NCBI RefSeq assembly: GCF_018866325.1
Contig: NZ_CP076457.1
Location: 1 to 64,000 of the forward strand
From: Streptomyces sp. YPW6
GTDB lineage: Bacteria; Actinomycetota; Actinomycetes; Streptomycetales; Streptomycetaceae
Reading direction: 5' to 3'
Length of the DNA: 64,000 bases
Shown piece by piece: positions 17,658 through 26,160 of the stretch (its first letter is position 1; every line of letters starts with the position of its first letter). Made by a program: the position numbers and the translations under genes. The notes beneath the pieces are model-generated. The model worked only from the letters and a program-made list of their open reading frames with translations, searched no databases and had not been told where the DNA came from.

Positions 17658-19100
17658 TCACTCTCCCTGGGGGTTGGTGTGCGCGGTCGCGGCGGGACTG
17701 CCGTACACGGCGTAGGCGAGCCACGTCGGATCGCCGTCGTGCAGGTCGCGGACGGCATGCCGGGCCGTGACCGAAGCCCGGCCGAGCGGCTGTCCGTGGG
17801 CGATCAGCTGGTCGTAGAAGGTTTCGGCGAACTGCAGGGCGGACCGCGACCGCACGGGCCAGAGGGTCCCTACGAAGGCGCCCGCTCCCGCGTTGAGAAA
17901 CTGGGGCGCCCAGCCCAGGCTCTCGCCGAACCAGTCGATCTCCCCGGCGCTGCGGCAGGCGTTGAAGAACACCAGCGGGCGGTGCGTCCGCAGCGTGCGC
18001 AGCTGCGCCGCCCACGCCAGGTCGATGGGGTCGAACGGTCCGTCGGCCATGGTCACGCACGAGCCGGACCCGGTGAACGCGTTGTGGCAGGCGAAGTGGA
18101 GCAGGCCCGCGGGCCCGCCCTCGATCAACGCGGTCAGCGCCGCGCGCTCGGTCAGCACACCGCCGTCGGCCACGCCCTTCCCCAAGGTGGCACGCAGGGA
18201 CGTCACTTCATCCCAGGCATCGGCAGGGGAACCCGGTGGAACAACGAAGGCCGCGCCCGGCACGCCGATGCTACGGACCCGGTCCTGTCCGAACACCCGG
18301 CGCACCACTGGGAGCCACTCGGAGAGGAAACCCCGGTCCTCACGACCCTCGTTCAGCGGATACAGCAACTCCCAGGGAACGATGTCGTGTTCACCCAGAA
18401 CGGTGAAGGCCGCAATGCGGTCCGCCTCGTCCCAGAACTGCCGCTGAACGGCCCGAGGAACCGCGGACGTCCACAGCTGTACGCCATGATTGCGCAGCCG
18501 GCCGCGCAGCCGCGGCCCGTCCCCGTCGCCACCGCTCCTCGCGGCGTCCTTCGCCGCCCGCCTAAGCTCGGCGTAGATCTGCTCCGTGGCCCGCCCGGGG
18601 TCACCGCCCCGGAAGTGGAAGGTCTCCGGCGCGTGGAACCTCTCGCCAATCAGTTGGAAGCGGAAGGTGCCGGCCGCCTCGTCCTTCTCAACCTGGAGAG
18701 TGACCTCACCGGGGTCGAACGCCATGGAGGGCAGTGGCGCGTGGCGCCGGGGACCGTCCCGCGTGACGCTGTCGAACTCCACCGACATCTGACAGGTCAC
18801 CTCGCCGAGGAACGTGCCGCCCCGGAACGCCCGCACGGTCACCTGGTGCAGCCCCGGCGCCGGGGCCTTCAGGCGGAAGCGCAGCACGTCCGAGTCCTGG
18901 CCGGGCATGACGTGCAGTTCCTGCTGCAGCTCGCCGATCACCACGAGACCGGGAGCGTGCAGGGTGATCACGACCCGGGACCCGTCCCGCGGATGGATGG
19001 CGAAGGAGCGCAGCCGCGCACCCCGCTCACGGCCCCGGACGATCTGCACGTGCAAGGGGACCTCCCGGCCGGGGGAGGTCTGCTCCACCAACTCCGCCAC
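17658..19100 (-). CDS. CHAT-domain caspase-like protease
   Basis: The listed frame gives 480 residues from a GTG at 19100. The C-terminal half is a CHAT domain: LLHFACHNAF carries the catalytic His (about H339) and VFFNACRSAG the catalytic Cys (about C382), followed by GAFVGTLWPV typical of the family. The N-terminal part is beta-rich. The frame continues upstream of the GTG as a proline/acidic linker that looks coding but has no ATG or GTG, and one extra base in a C7 run at 19280-19286 would join it to the DUF6232 frame. The natural protein is therefore probably a DUF6232-linker-CHAT fusion. Downstream is a serine hydrolase three bases away. CHAT proteases in bacteria act in immunity by cleaving partner proteins. 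Confidence 0.8.
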   Translation of the reverse strand: MAELVEQTSPGREVPLHVQIVRGRERGARLRSFAIHPRDGSRVVITLHAPGLVVIGELQQELHVMPGQDSDVLRFRLKAPAPGLHQVTVRAFRGGTFLGEVTCQMSVEFDSVTRDGPRRHAPLPSMAFDPGEVTLQVEKDEAAGTFRFQLIGERFHAPETFHFRGGDPGRATEQIYAELRRAAKDAARSGGDGDGPRLRGRLRNHGVQLWTSAVPRAVQRQFWDEADRIAAFTVLGEHDIVPWELLYPLNEGREDRGFLSEWLPVVRRVFGQDRVRSIGVPGAAFVVPPGSPADAWDEVTSLRATLGKGVADGGVLTERAALTALIEGGPAGLLHFACHNAFTGSGSCVTMADGPFDPIDLAWAAQLRTLRTHRPLVFFNACRSAGEIDWFGESLGWAPQFLNAGAGAFVGTLWPVRSRSALQFAETFYDQLIAHGQPLGRASVTARHAVRDLHDGDPTWLAYAVYGSPAATAHTNPQGE

Positions 19101-19792
19101 CAGGGAACGCGGTTCCGATGAATCCGGGCCGACGCCGGGATCCGGGTGCGGGCCGGGCTCCGGTGGCTCAGGATCCTCGTCCGCAGGCGGCTCGGGCCGT
19201 GGCCGGCCCTGGACCGGCCGGGGATCGGGGACCGGCCGCGCGGTCTTGCCTTGGTAGGCCGGCCAGCCACCCGAAGTCGCCCCCCCTGGATGTCGCCGCC
19301 CCTCCCGCTGTGTGCGGCCTTGCCCACGCTCCCGCCCTCGAACTGCCGGACGATGCTCGCTGTTACGGCCTGGATCTCATGGGTCGCCCGCACGGTGTCC
19401 GGGCGGGCGAGCGCCATAGTGATCGCGTGGACGAGATCCTCCATCTGACGGCTGTCCGCGGACCACAGGGCATCGCGCTCAATGCCGGAGGTAACGAGGA
19501 CCAGCCCGTACAGGGCCGGCGCACTGATGATCCGGACGTGTCGCCACACCAGCAGCGTCTCCACGGCGGCCGGGAGGACCGTCCAGTTCGCTCCCGCCAG
19601 AGCCGCCAGACCTCCGCCGAAGGTCAGGCAGATGACCGTGCGCCGGACGAACCTCCACCAGGCCGAGGCCTTGTCGACCCGAAGTGTGTGGGTTCCCACA
19701 TGGGAGATGTTGCGCAGGGGATACGCCTCGCCCCCCACCCATAACACGCCTTCGTCCACCCGGACCTGGACCGTTGTGTACCTGGGCGACAC
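18968..19792 (-). CDS. DUF6232 domain, probably the N-terminal part of a frameshifted DUF6232-CHAT protein
   Basis: The GTG at 19792 is preceded by GGAGGAG. The first 168 residues look like DUF6232: VLWVGGEAYPLRNI, two adjacent hydrophobic helices (about 45-80), a strand region, and the tail VTASIVRQFEGGSVGK. After the C7/G7 run at 19280-19286 the frame turns arginine/proline-rich and overlaps the CHAT gene out of phase up to 18968; that tail is not credible protein. One added base in the run gives a smooth switch into the CHAT frame. DUF6232 proteins are membrane-associated and of unknown function; here the domain may anchor or sense for the protease. Confidence 0.65.
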   Translation of the reverse strand: MSPRYTTVQVRVDEGVLWVGGEAYPLRNISHVGTHTLRVDKASAWWRFVRRTVICLTFGGGLAALAGANWTVLPAAVETLLVWRHVRIISAPALYGLVLVTSGIERDALWSADSRQMEDLVHAITMALARPDTVRATHEIQAVTASIVRQFEGGSVGKAAHSGRGGDIQGGRLRVAGRPTKARPRGRSPIPGRSRAGHGPSRLRTRILSHRSPARTRIPASARIHRNRVPWWRSWWSRPPPAGRSPCTCRSSGAVSGVRGCAPSPSIRGTGPGS

Positions 19793-19979
19793 GGTTCGTC
19801 TCCTCCGTGTGAGGTGGGCAGCGCCGGAACGGTCGCAGGAGGTGGTGGTGTCCCGCGCGGACGGAGGTTCCTCGCGCCTCCCAGTATCACCCACACCGCA
19901 CGGTGCGAGAATAACGGCAGCCCCGTCGTGCGGGGCCGGAAGTCGCTGCGGTGGCGAGGGCGGGGGCGGCGCAAGTCGT

Positions 19980-20702
19980 ATGGATGAAGCCGGAGTTGGC
20001 CTGACCACGGATGAACTCTTCGCGGCAGCGCTGCTCGAGGTCGCGGCGGACGCGGATGCGGACTCCGATGACGACGAGTGGCGGCCCATGCCCTTCCTGA
20101 TCGCCCTCACCGGGCGTCCGACCCGGGAGGTCTTCGCCCGCGCGGCCCAGCTGCTGGCCCGCGACGGGTACGTGGAACGGGAGCTGGGAGCGCGGATCCT
20201 GCGCGAGCTGGGTCCTTACGATGACGAGGGCCGACGGCCCTTGGCCGAGGAGACCATCGGGGTGCTCATGGCGGAGATGGCCGATGAGCCCGATCCGGGG
20301 ATCCTCGGCTGGATGATCTCCGGGCTCGGCTACCACCGCGGCCGCCGGGCCCTCGATCTGGTACTCGGCTACCAGGACCACCCGGCGCAGCCGGTACGGT
20401 TCGGCGTCGCCGCGGCCCTGCCCGGCCTTGCTGATCCCGAGCGGACCGAGCCGCGGGTGGTAGAGGCCCTCCTGCGGCTGGCCGTGGATCAGAGCGGGGC
20501 CGTGCGGTGGTACGCCCTGTACGCACTGTTCAACGAGACCGCCGCGGTCGATGCGGAGCGGAGGCGGCTCTGGGCCGCGCAGCTGAGCGGCCGGGCGGAC
20601 GACGCGGAACGCCGGGAAGAGCTGCGCCGCATCGCCGAGCCCCTCCAGGAGCAGGCCGATCCCGCCCTGCGTGATCTCCTGGTCAGGGACGCGGGGCATT
20701 AG
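19980..20702 (+). CDS. HEAT-repeat protein
   Basis: This 240-residue protein is alpha-helical with repeated paired helices (for example GILGWMISGLGYHRGRRAL and VRFGVAAALPGLADPERT), typical of HEAT/armadillo repeats used in protein-protein contacts. The ATG at 19980 has weak ribosome site support; no upstream start is better. It is divergent from the DUF6232/CHAT operon and could be functionally linked to it. Function unknown. Confidence 0.75.
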   Translation: MDEAGVGLTTDELFAAALLEVAADADADSDDDEWRPMPFLIALTGRPTREVFARAAQLLARDGYVERELGARILRELGPYDDEGRRPLAEETIGVLMAEMADEPDPGILGWMISGLGYHRGRRALDLVLGYQDHPAQPVRFGVAAALPGLADPERTEPRVVEALLRLAVDQSGAVRWYALYALFNETAAVDAERRRLWAAQLSGRADDAERREELRRIAEPLQEQADPALRDLLVRDAGH

Positions 20703-20762
20703 GGAGCGCCGCCGGGCGCGCCCTCGCGCCGGGCCCGGCCGTCCGTGCAGCCGTCCGCCCGG

Positions 20763-21383
20763 TCAGGCCTGCTGGCCCGTGGACGCGAAGACGATCTCGC
20801 GGATCGTGACGTTGCGGGGCCGGCCGTAGGCGTACGCGATCGTGTCCGCCACCTCCTCGGGTGCCAGTGCGCCGCCCGCCGACTCCTTCCACGCCTGGTA
20901 GTCCCTCTTGATCCGCTCGTCGCTGGTATAGGAGAGAAACTCGGTCTCCACCGCTCCCGGCGCGATGGTCACCACCCGGACCCCGGTCTCGGCGACTTCC
21001 TCGCGCAGGTTCTCCGACATCGAGTGGACGGCGAACTTCGTGCCGACGTACGCCGCGTGGTTCGGGAAGGTCTTGCGGCCGGCGACCGAGCCGATGTTCA
21101 CGATGGTGTCGGCGCGGCGGGCGACCATCCCGGGAAGGACGGCGCGGGTGGCGTAGAGCAGCCCCTTGACGTTGATGTCGATCATCCGCTCCCACTCGTC
21201 CACCGGCTGGTCGGCGATCCGCCCCAGCAACATCGCGCCGGCGTTGTTGACCAGCAGGTCCGTCGGCCCGAAATCCAGCGGGACGGTCGAGCCGGTGGGG
21301 GCCGGGGTGCTGGCGAGCGATGACGCTGGGGACTCTGCTGGACGCTGCGGCCGCACCGTCGACATCGCTGTCCACACCTTCAT
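20763..21383 (-). pseudogene. Truncated short-chain dehydrogenase/reductase with a foreign N-terminus
   Basis: The frame from 21272 down is clearly a classical SDR: LLVNNAGAMLLG, the Ser in IVNIGSVAG, the catalytic Y-x-x-x-K in AYVGTKFAVHS, and PGAVETEF. The first 70-80 residues of a normal SDR, with the TGxxxGIG cofactor-binding motif, are missing. In their place the frame runs into LASTPAPTGSTVPLD, which matches the XRE/TPR protein (LASTPAPTGSTIPLD), and then into reverse-read sequence of the 14413-type gene. The NAD(P) site is gone, so an active enzyme is unlikely. The break coincides with the recombination scar at 21274-21383. Confidence 0.75.
21274..21383 (+). repeat. Scar of an XRE/TPR-partner module with an internal deletion
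   Basis: 21274-21318 is nearly identical to 13779-13823 inside the XRE/TPR gene, and 21344-21384 is nearly identical to 14603-14643 inside the partner gene, in the same order and orientation. The roughly 780 bases between them in the intact module are reduced to 25. This is best explained as a second copy that suffered an internal deletion and was joined to the SDR gene. Confidence 0.7.
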
Positions 21384-21437
21384 CTCGGGCTGCGCGTCCA
21401 GTTTCCTGGAAGGCGTGGCGGTAGCCGGGCGCGTCTT

Positions 21438-22640
21438 TCAACGAGGGATGATCAAATCGGTGAACTGCCCCGTAGTGGGAACTCGGCCACGATTGAAGAC
21501 AACGGCAACGAAGACGACCACCACAGGCAGCAAGGGGATGAGCGCAGCCTCAGGCAATCCGACGAGGGCAGCACTAGCCATCACCAGTACAACCGTGAGC
21601 CCCACCACAACCGCCCGGATCCGCTCCCTCGGCGCGGCTGGAACCACATCAGCGAGTTGATCTGCATCGAGGAGATCGTCGATGCGGCCTTCGGCGTAGC
21701 GTTCGGCGATTGTCAGCAGCATCACGGCGAGGTCTTCAAGGGCGCGGCCTGGGTCGGAGTCCTGCCGGGCTTCCGCCTTTCGTAGCGCGCCAACAACCAG
21801 TGCGGCATGTGCCTTGAACTGGCGCTCGTTGTGCCGTCTGGCTCTGCCTCGACGAGTGCGGTGGGCTCTCCAGATGGCGCGCTCGACCGGTTGTACGGAA
21901 ACTCGCGGGATCTGGCAGTCCGGCTGGGTTTCCTCCCAGCGGCGGAGAACCACCCCGCACTGGGCTGCGACCGTCAGCAGAGCAACGACCGGCCAGCAGC
22001 GCCGATCCTCGACGCGGGCACTCTCTCCGTCCGCGTACCTGGTGAGGCCCTCCATGTCGTAGGCGGAAAGCGCCACGCCCCTGCCGGAGCCGGTGAGGTT
22101 CGTACGTTTGATGAGTCGTACCTCAGCGGTCAGGATCAAGAACCAGAACAGAAGTTTCGTGACTCTGCCGACCGCGGAAGAGTCCCAGGGAAGTACCGCC
22201 GTCGGTAGAGCCACAAAACTGCTGAGCAGTTCCTGTACCAAGCCGGACTGTGGTCCCGGATCGGCGCTCCACCGCAGGTGTTCCCAGTCGGCCATGTCTT
22301 CGACGTGCAGCACGATGAACAGCAGCACGGCAAACCGTAGTGTCTTGATCGCCCCGGCTACAGGCAGAGCGCGCCACCACCGCACGACGTACGGGGGTGC
22401 CAATCCGTTTCCGCCGACACGGTCGTGGATGCGAGGCGGCAACAGCATCATCTGCGTCAGTAGCGGAGCAGCGCGGCGCACCCCCGAGTCGGCGCGCCGA
22501 CGCTCGAGGCGCTCCCAAGATGCTTTCCCCCAGCGCTGTACCGGTCCGGGGATGAGGAGCAGAAGCATCCCGGCCAGGAGCAGCCATGGGGAAAGCGCGA
22601 CGAGGAGACCGATCGTGAACACGCGGGCAGTCTCGCGCAT
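21438..22640 (-). CDS. Polytopic membrane protein of unknown function
   Basis: This 400-residue protein has hydrophobic helices near residues 8-28, 97-112, 165-180 and 215-232 and a C-terminal pair around 345-385. A charged arginine-rich cytosolic section (about 250-310) lies between. No transporter or enzyme motif was recognised. The ATG at 22640 is the first in frame. It ends 55 bases from the SDR remnant and is divergent from the EACC1-caspase pair, with a long gap between them. Confidence 0.7.
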   Translation of the reverse strand: MRETARVFTIGLLVALSPWLLLAGMLLLLIPGPVQRWGKASWERLERRRADSGVRRAAPLLTQMMLLPPRIHDRVGGNGLAPPYVVRWWRALPVAGAIKTLRFAVLLFIVLHVEDMADWEHLRWSADPGPQSGLVQELLSSFVALPTAVLPWDSSAVGRVTKLLFWFLILTAEVRLIKRTNLTGSGRGVALSAYDMEGLTRYADGESARVEDRRCWPVVALLTVAAQCGVVLRRWEETQPDCQIPRVSVQPVERAIWRAHRTRRGRARRHNERQFKAHAALVVGALRKAEARQDSDPGRALEDLAVMLLTIAERYAEGRIDDLLDADQLADVVPAAPRERIRAVVVGLTVVLVMASAALVGLPEAALIPLLPVVVVFVAVVFNRGRVPTTGQFTDLIIPR

Positions 22641-23221
22641 CCCACTGACAGCGATGCTGCGACTTCAACGCATCGGTACAGTCCTGGCGCTCACTCGGTG
22701 TGCCGCTTCTGCAACCCGCGATCGAGTGGCGGGCGGGGTGTCATGACCGTTCGGCGCAGTAGGAGGCGGCTGCTACGTCACGTCGGCTGCGGCGCGATCT
22801 GCCTGCGTTCGACCTCGCCGCAGCGCCCACGCCGGTGCTCTCTACAGCGCGGAACCGAGCGATCGTGGATCTTGGAAGCGAAGCCTCGGCGCCGCGAAGT
22901 CTGGTGCGGGCTGATCTATCGGCAGTGGAGGATATGGCAGCGGTCACGAACTGGCCGTCAGACCGGGGTCACAACGACAGCCGTGCAGGACCAGGGCCAG
23001 GTAGCGGCGGTCACAGCGCGCTTCGTGTCCGACAGCTGAATGGCCCGCAAAGCAGGCAACAGTCGCATGATCGGCCGGACGGCTCCTGGACTGAGGGGCC
23101 GTCACGAAAACGGAGTACGGACCTCCGATGAGCACCAGACGCCGGATTGTGTCGTTCCGCCGCGGGTTTCCTAGGCTGTCCGCCTCTGCTGTCAACAGTT
23201 CACGGGGAAGAGGGTGCGAGC
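22641..23221. other. Intergenic stretch, no gene seen
   Basis: About 580 bases between the membrane protein and EACC1. Short frames exist on both strands but none has protein-like composition with a ribosome site. The region must carry the promoter of the EACC1-caspase pair. Confidence 0.35.
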
Positions 23222-23602
23222 GTGGAGATCGTGATACGGCTTGACGATCCTAAGTGGGCAGAAGAGGAGCTGCGATCCCTGTACACCTGGCTCCTATCCG
23301 ATCCCGCGTTGCGGCGCCACGCCCGGCTGTCACTGGCCAGCTCACGTGCTCCTGAGCCCGGCGCTCAGGGCGACATGATTGATGTACTGTCCCTGGTCCT
23401 CGGGACGGGCCTCAACACCGGAGCCCTTGCTCTGTCCATCGCAACATGGCGCAGCACGCGTCCACGTCAGATGACGGTGACGCTGGAGCGCTCGGATGGC
23501 AGTTCGGTCACTGTGACCGCCACCTCGCCCCAGGAAGTTCAGCGGGCGGTAGAAACCCTAATCGGCAACGACCCTGGTGACGCTTCCGGTGCGACTTCCT
23601 GA
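23222..23602 (+). CDS. EACC1 (effector-associated constant component) protein
   Basis: This 126-residue protein starts at GTG 23222 after GAAGAGG. Features match EACC1: an N-terminal strand and helix with LYTWLLSDPALRRHARLSL, a hydrophobic helix around DVLSLVLGTGLNTGALALSI, and a C-terminal strand-rich VTLERSDGSSVTVTATSP with a final helix. EACC1 proteins are small constant partners found beside variable effectors, often caspases or other proteases, in actinobacterial conflict systems, and are thought to regulate them. The gene overlaps the start of the caspase gene by 26 bases, so the two are coupled. Confidence 0.8.
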   Translation: MEIVIRLDDPKWAEEELRSLYTWLLSDPALRRHARLSLASSRAPEPGAQGDMIDVLSLVLGTGLNTGALALSIATWRSTRPRQMTVTLERSDGSSVTVTATSPQEVQRAVETLIGNDPGDASGATS

Positions 23603-25421
23603 TCCGGCAGCATCGCGGGCGGTTCTCATCGGAGCCAGCCGCTTCGAAACACTGACAGACCTCCTGCCCGTAAAGGCCAGCGTCGAAGAACTGGCGAAAC
23701 TGCTGTCACAACAACGCGTCTGGGGACTGCCTCCGGAGAACTGCCACATCGTCTCCGATCCACGCACTCCCCGTGAGCTGTCCGCGCCGGTTGCACAAGC
23801 AGCCAACGAGGCCACCGATACTCTGCTGGTCTACTACGGGGGCCACGGACTACTGGAGACCAGAACCGGCCTGCTCCACCTCGCGGTGAGCGACAGCCTG
23901 GGCCACTCGGTCCACGACACCGCCGCCCCCTACGACTGGATACGCCGGGCCGTCGAGCAAAGCCCAGCCCGACGGCGCGTCGTCATCATCGACTGCTGTT
24001 ACAGCGCCCGAGCCTTCGGCGTCCAGTCCGCCGAGGCCGACCTGCAGGTCGAGGGAACCTATCTCCTCGCGGCGACCGCTGAAAATGCTGTCGCTCTCGC
24101 CCCTCCCACCGAAGGCTTTACCTCCTTCACGGGCGAACTGATCGCCCTCATCGAAAACGGAGTCCAGGACGGAGGGGAATTTCTGGACCTTGACACGATC
24201 TATCACGGCCTCCAGATCACGCTCCGACTGAAAGGACGGCCCGAGCCCCACCGGCTCTGCCGTGACGGACTGGGCGGCGCTCCCTTTCTTCGGAACATTG
24301 CTCACACCGATCGCCCATCTCCCTCCTCGCTGACGAACTGGACCTCGGTAGAGGACATCTCAGAGGTATCCGATGATCCAACTGTCACGGCAGAACTCAC
24401 CAACCGGCTCGAATCCTTGCGTCATGTGACTGATCTGCTCGCAGAGCTCAGCACCGCGCGCAGTCTCGCGGACACGCTGCAGACCGCCGCCGAGGGCATC
24501 GTGGCAGGCCTCGGCTACGAACTGGCCTGTGTCAATCTCGTACGGCCCGATGGTGACCTCGTCGTGGCCGCTTTCGCGGGCAACACTGAAGCGGAGGCCC
24601 TACTCACCGGCCGCGTCGGCTCCCGCGCCTCCTGGGACCGCCGGCTGACCATGGGCGAGGCCTGGGACCAGCTTCGGTTCATACCCCACACCGAGGGCGG
24701 GGTCCTACTCGACGACGAAGTACCGCAGTGGCACACCGAGGGCCCCGAGACCCGGTTCGAGGACGAGTGGCACCCGCTGGACCGGCTCTACGCCCCGATG
24801 TATGCCTCCGGGGGCGGACGGGACCTCCTCGGGGTCATATCCGTCGACCGGCCGCGCAACGGCCGCCGCCCCGGGCCCTGGAGACAGCAGTCCCTTCAGC
24901 TGTACGCCTCCCAGGCCGCCATCGCCATCAGCAACGCCCGCCTGCGGGCCAACATGCAGCGCGCCCTGGTCCGCCTGGAGCGGGAGCAGCAGGCGCTGCG
25001 GGCCAGCGAGGAGTCCTTCCGCCAGGCCTTCGAGTACGCCCCCAGCGGTATGGCCATCGCCGAGACGGGGGGCGACCAGCACGGCCGGCTGCTCCGCACC
25101 AACGACGCCCTGTGCCGGCTGCTCGGCCGCCCGGCCTCCGTCATGCGCCGCTACTCCTTCGCCGACCTGGTCCACCCCGAAGACATCGGCACCCTGCTGC
25201 GCACCTCCGCCGAAGGCGGCCGGGCCAAGCTGCGGCTCGCACGGCGGGACGGCACCTACCTTTGGGTCTCCATGCGCAACTCGATGGTCGCCGACACCGC
25301 CGACGGGCCGCGCTTCCTCCTCACCCACGTCGAACAACTCGACGACGATGAAGTACCCCGCCTACGGCGCGCACGAGCAACGGCGCAACAGCACAGAGCA
25401 CTTACTCAAACCAAGCCCTGA
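23577..25421 (+). CDS. Caspase-like protease fused to GAF and PAS sensor domains
   Basis: This 614-residue protein starts at GTG 23577. The N-terminal peptidase C14 domain has ALIGASRF-type first strand (AVLIGASRF), LLVYYGGHG with the catalytic His (about H90) and VVIIDCCYSA with the catalytic Cys (about C141, in a Cys-Cys pair). After a linker comes a GAF-like domain (about 265-460) with VTDLLAELSTARSL and VNLVRPDGDLVVA, a coiled-coil connector, and a PAS domain (about 475-590) with FRQAFEYAPSGMAI, DLVHPEDIG and RRDGTYLWVS. GAF and PAS domains bind small ligands, so this looks like a ligand-gated protease effector controlled with EACC1. Activation would plausibly cause host arrest or death on infection. 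Substrate unknown. Confidence 0.85.
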   Translation: MTLPVRLPDPAASRAVLIGASRFETLTDLLPVKASVEELAKLLSQQRVWGLPPENCHIVSDPRTPRELSAPVAQAANEATDTLLVYYGGHGLLETRTGLLHLAVSDSLGHSVHDTAAPYDWIRRAVEQSPARRRVVIIDCCYSARAFGVQSAEADLQVEGTYLLAATAENAVALAPPTEGFTSFTGELIALIENGVQDGGEFLDLDTIYHGLQITLRLKGRPEPHRLCRDGLGGAPFLRNIAHTDRPSPSSLTNWTSVEDISEVSDDPTVTAELTNRLESLRHVTDLLAELSTARSLADTLQTAAEGIVAGLGYELACVNLVRPDGDLVVAAFAGNTEAEALLTGRVGSRASWDRRLTMGEAWDQLRFIPHTEGGVLLDDEVPQWHTEGPETRFEDEWHPLDRLYAPMYASGGGRDLLGVISVDRPRNGRRPGPWRQQSLQLYASQAAIAISNARLRANMQRALVRLEREQQALRASEESFRQAFEYAPSGMAIAETGGDQHGRLLRTNDALCRLLGRPASVMRRYSFADLVHPEDIGTLLRTSAEGGRAKLRLARRDGTYLWVSMRNSMVADTADGPRFLLTHVEQLDDDEVPRLRRARATAQQHRALTQTKP

Positions 25422-25935
25422 GAACATCCAGTGTGAACGGGCGTCTCCGGGCCAGCCCGCAGACTTCAGCGCTGGCGCATACGGCAGCAGGCTGACGCTG
25501 TTCCGCTCCACGCTGATCTCGACCCACGTTCCATCGACAGCAATCGACGGCGGCGGGTCGGCGAGGTCGAAAAGGATATGGGTTTCAGCTACTTCCAACG
25601 TAGCTCCGCCATCGCCCGTCAGGCCCAGCCGCCCCCGAAAGACGATCCGACCGCCTTCCTCCTCATCCACCCCGGGTGAAAATGAAGTGGCCGGTCGAGT
25701 GTTGCCGCCCCAGGCCACGTCCTCATCAACAGTCCACTACACATGATGTTCGCGGCCCACTCCCGTCGGACCGCCGCACCACAACGCCGCAGCGGCACCC
25801 ACCTCCGAGCGCACCCGAACCGTCGCGCGCCCGTCGGCGACCTGCCCCACCGCTTCCACCTGGACCAACACCCCGCAATCATCCACGACAGCTGCGGTCC
25901 CAAACACTCCCGCCAGGACAAAACGCTCTTGAGGG
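25362..25935 (-). pseudogene. Degenerate hypothetical gene interrupted by an in-frame amber codon
   Basis: On the minus strand a protein-like, strand-rich frame (VDDCGVLVQVEAVGQVADG) reaches TAG at 25737-25739. The same frame then continues as coding-like sequence (VDEDVAWGGNTRPATSFSPG, then EVAETHILFDLADPP and TWVEISVERN) to 25362. I do not recognise the family. Its 5' end is replaced by the XRE-derived scar at 25929. A single nonsense change in a former gene is the simplest reading, but the frame may also be two chance pieces. Confidence 0.3.
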
Positions 25936-26113
25936 ACGCGGCCAGTTCCCGAACCCCGGCTGTCTGGGCGTGCAGTGCGCGGAGGTCGGTGACGATGGTG
26001 CGGATGGCGGGGCGGTCGCGGACTTCGCCCGGTGATGCCCGTAGGGCGCTGAGCAGTTCGGCGGCCGTCTGCTCGGGTTTGCCCCACTGCCACCAGGCCC
26101 GGGCGAGGTTGTG
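25929..26113 (-). repeat. 3'-end fragment of an XRE/TPR regulator gene
   Basis: This segment matches 12941-13113, the 3' part of the intact XRE/TPR gene, with only about ten differences by eye. It has no start, no helix-turn-helix part and no stop of its own. Together with the scar at 21274 it shows that several related XRE/TPR genes once lay here. Confidence 0.75.
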
Positions 26114-26160
26114 GGTATGGTTTGGAGCTGACCGTTGACCGCTGGCAGTGCCGGATGCGA

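Noticed and set aside
16392..19121. 909-codon plus-strand frame
   Set aside because: It is antisense to the hydrolase and CHAT genes, which have catalytic motifs; its composition is G/P/R/V-rich as expected for a GC-rich shadow.
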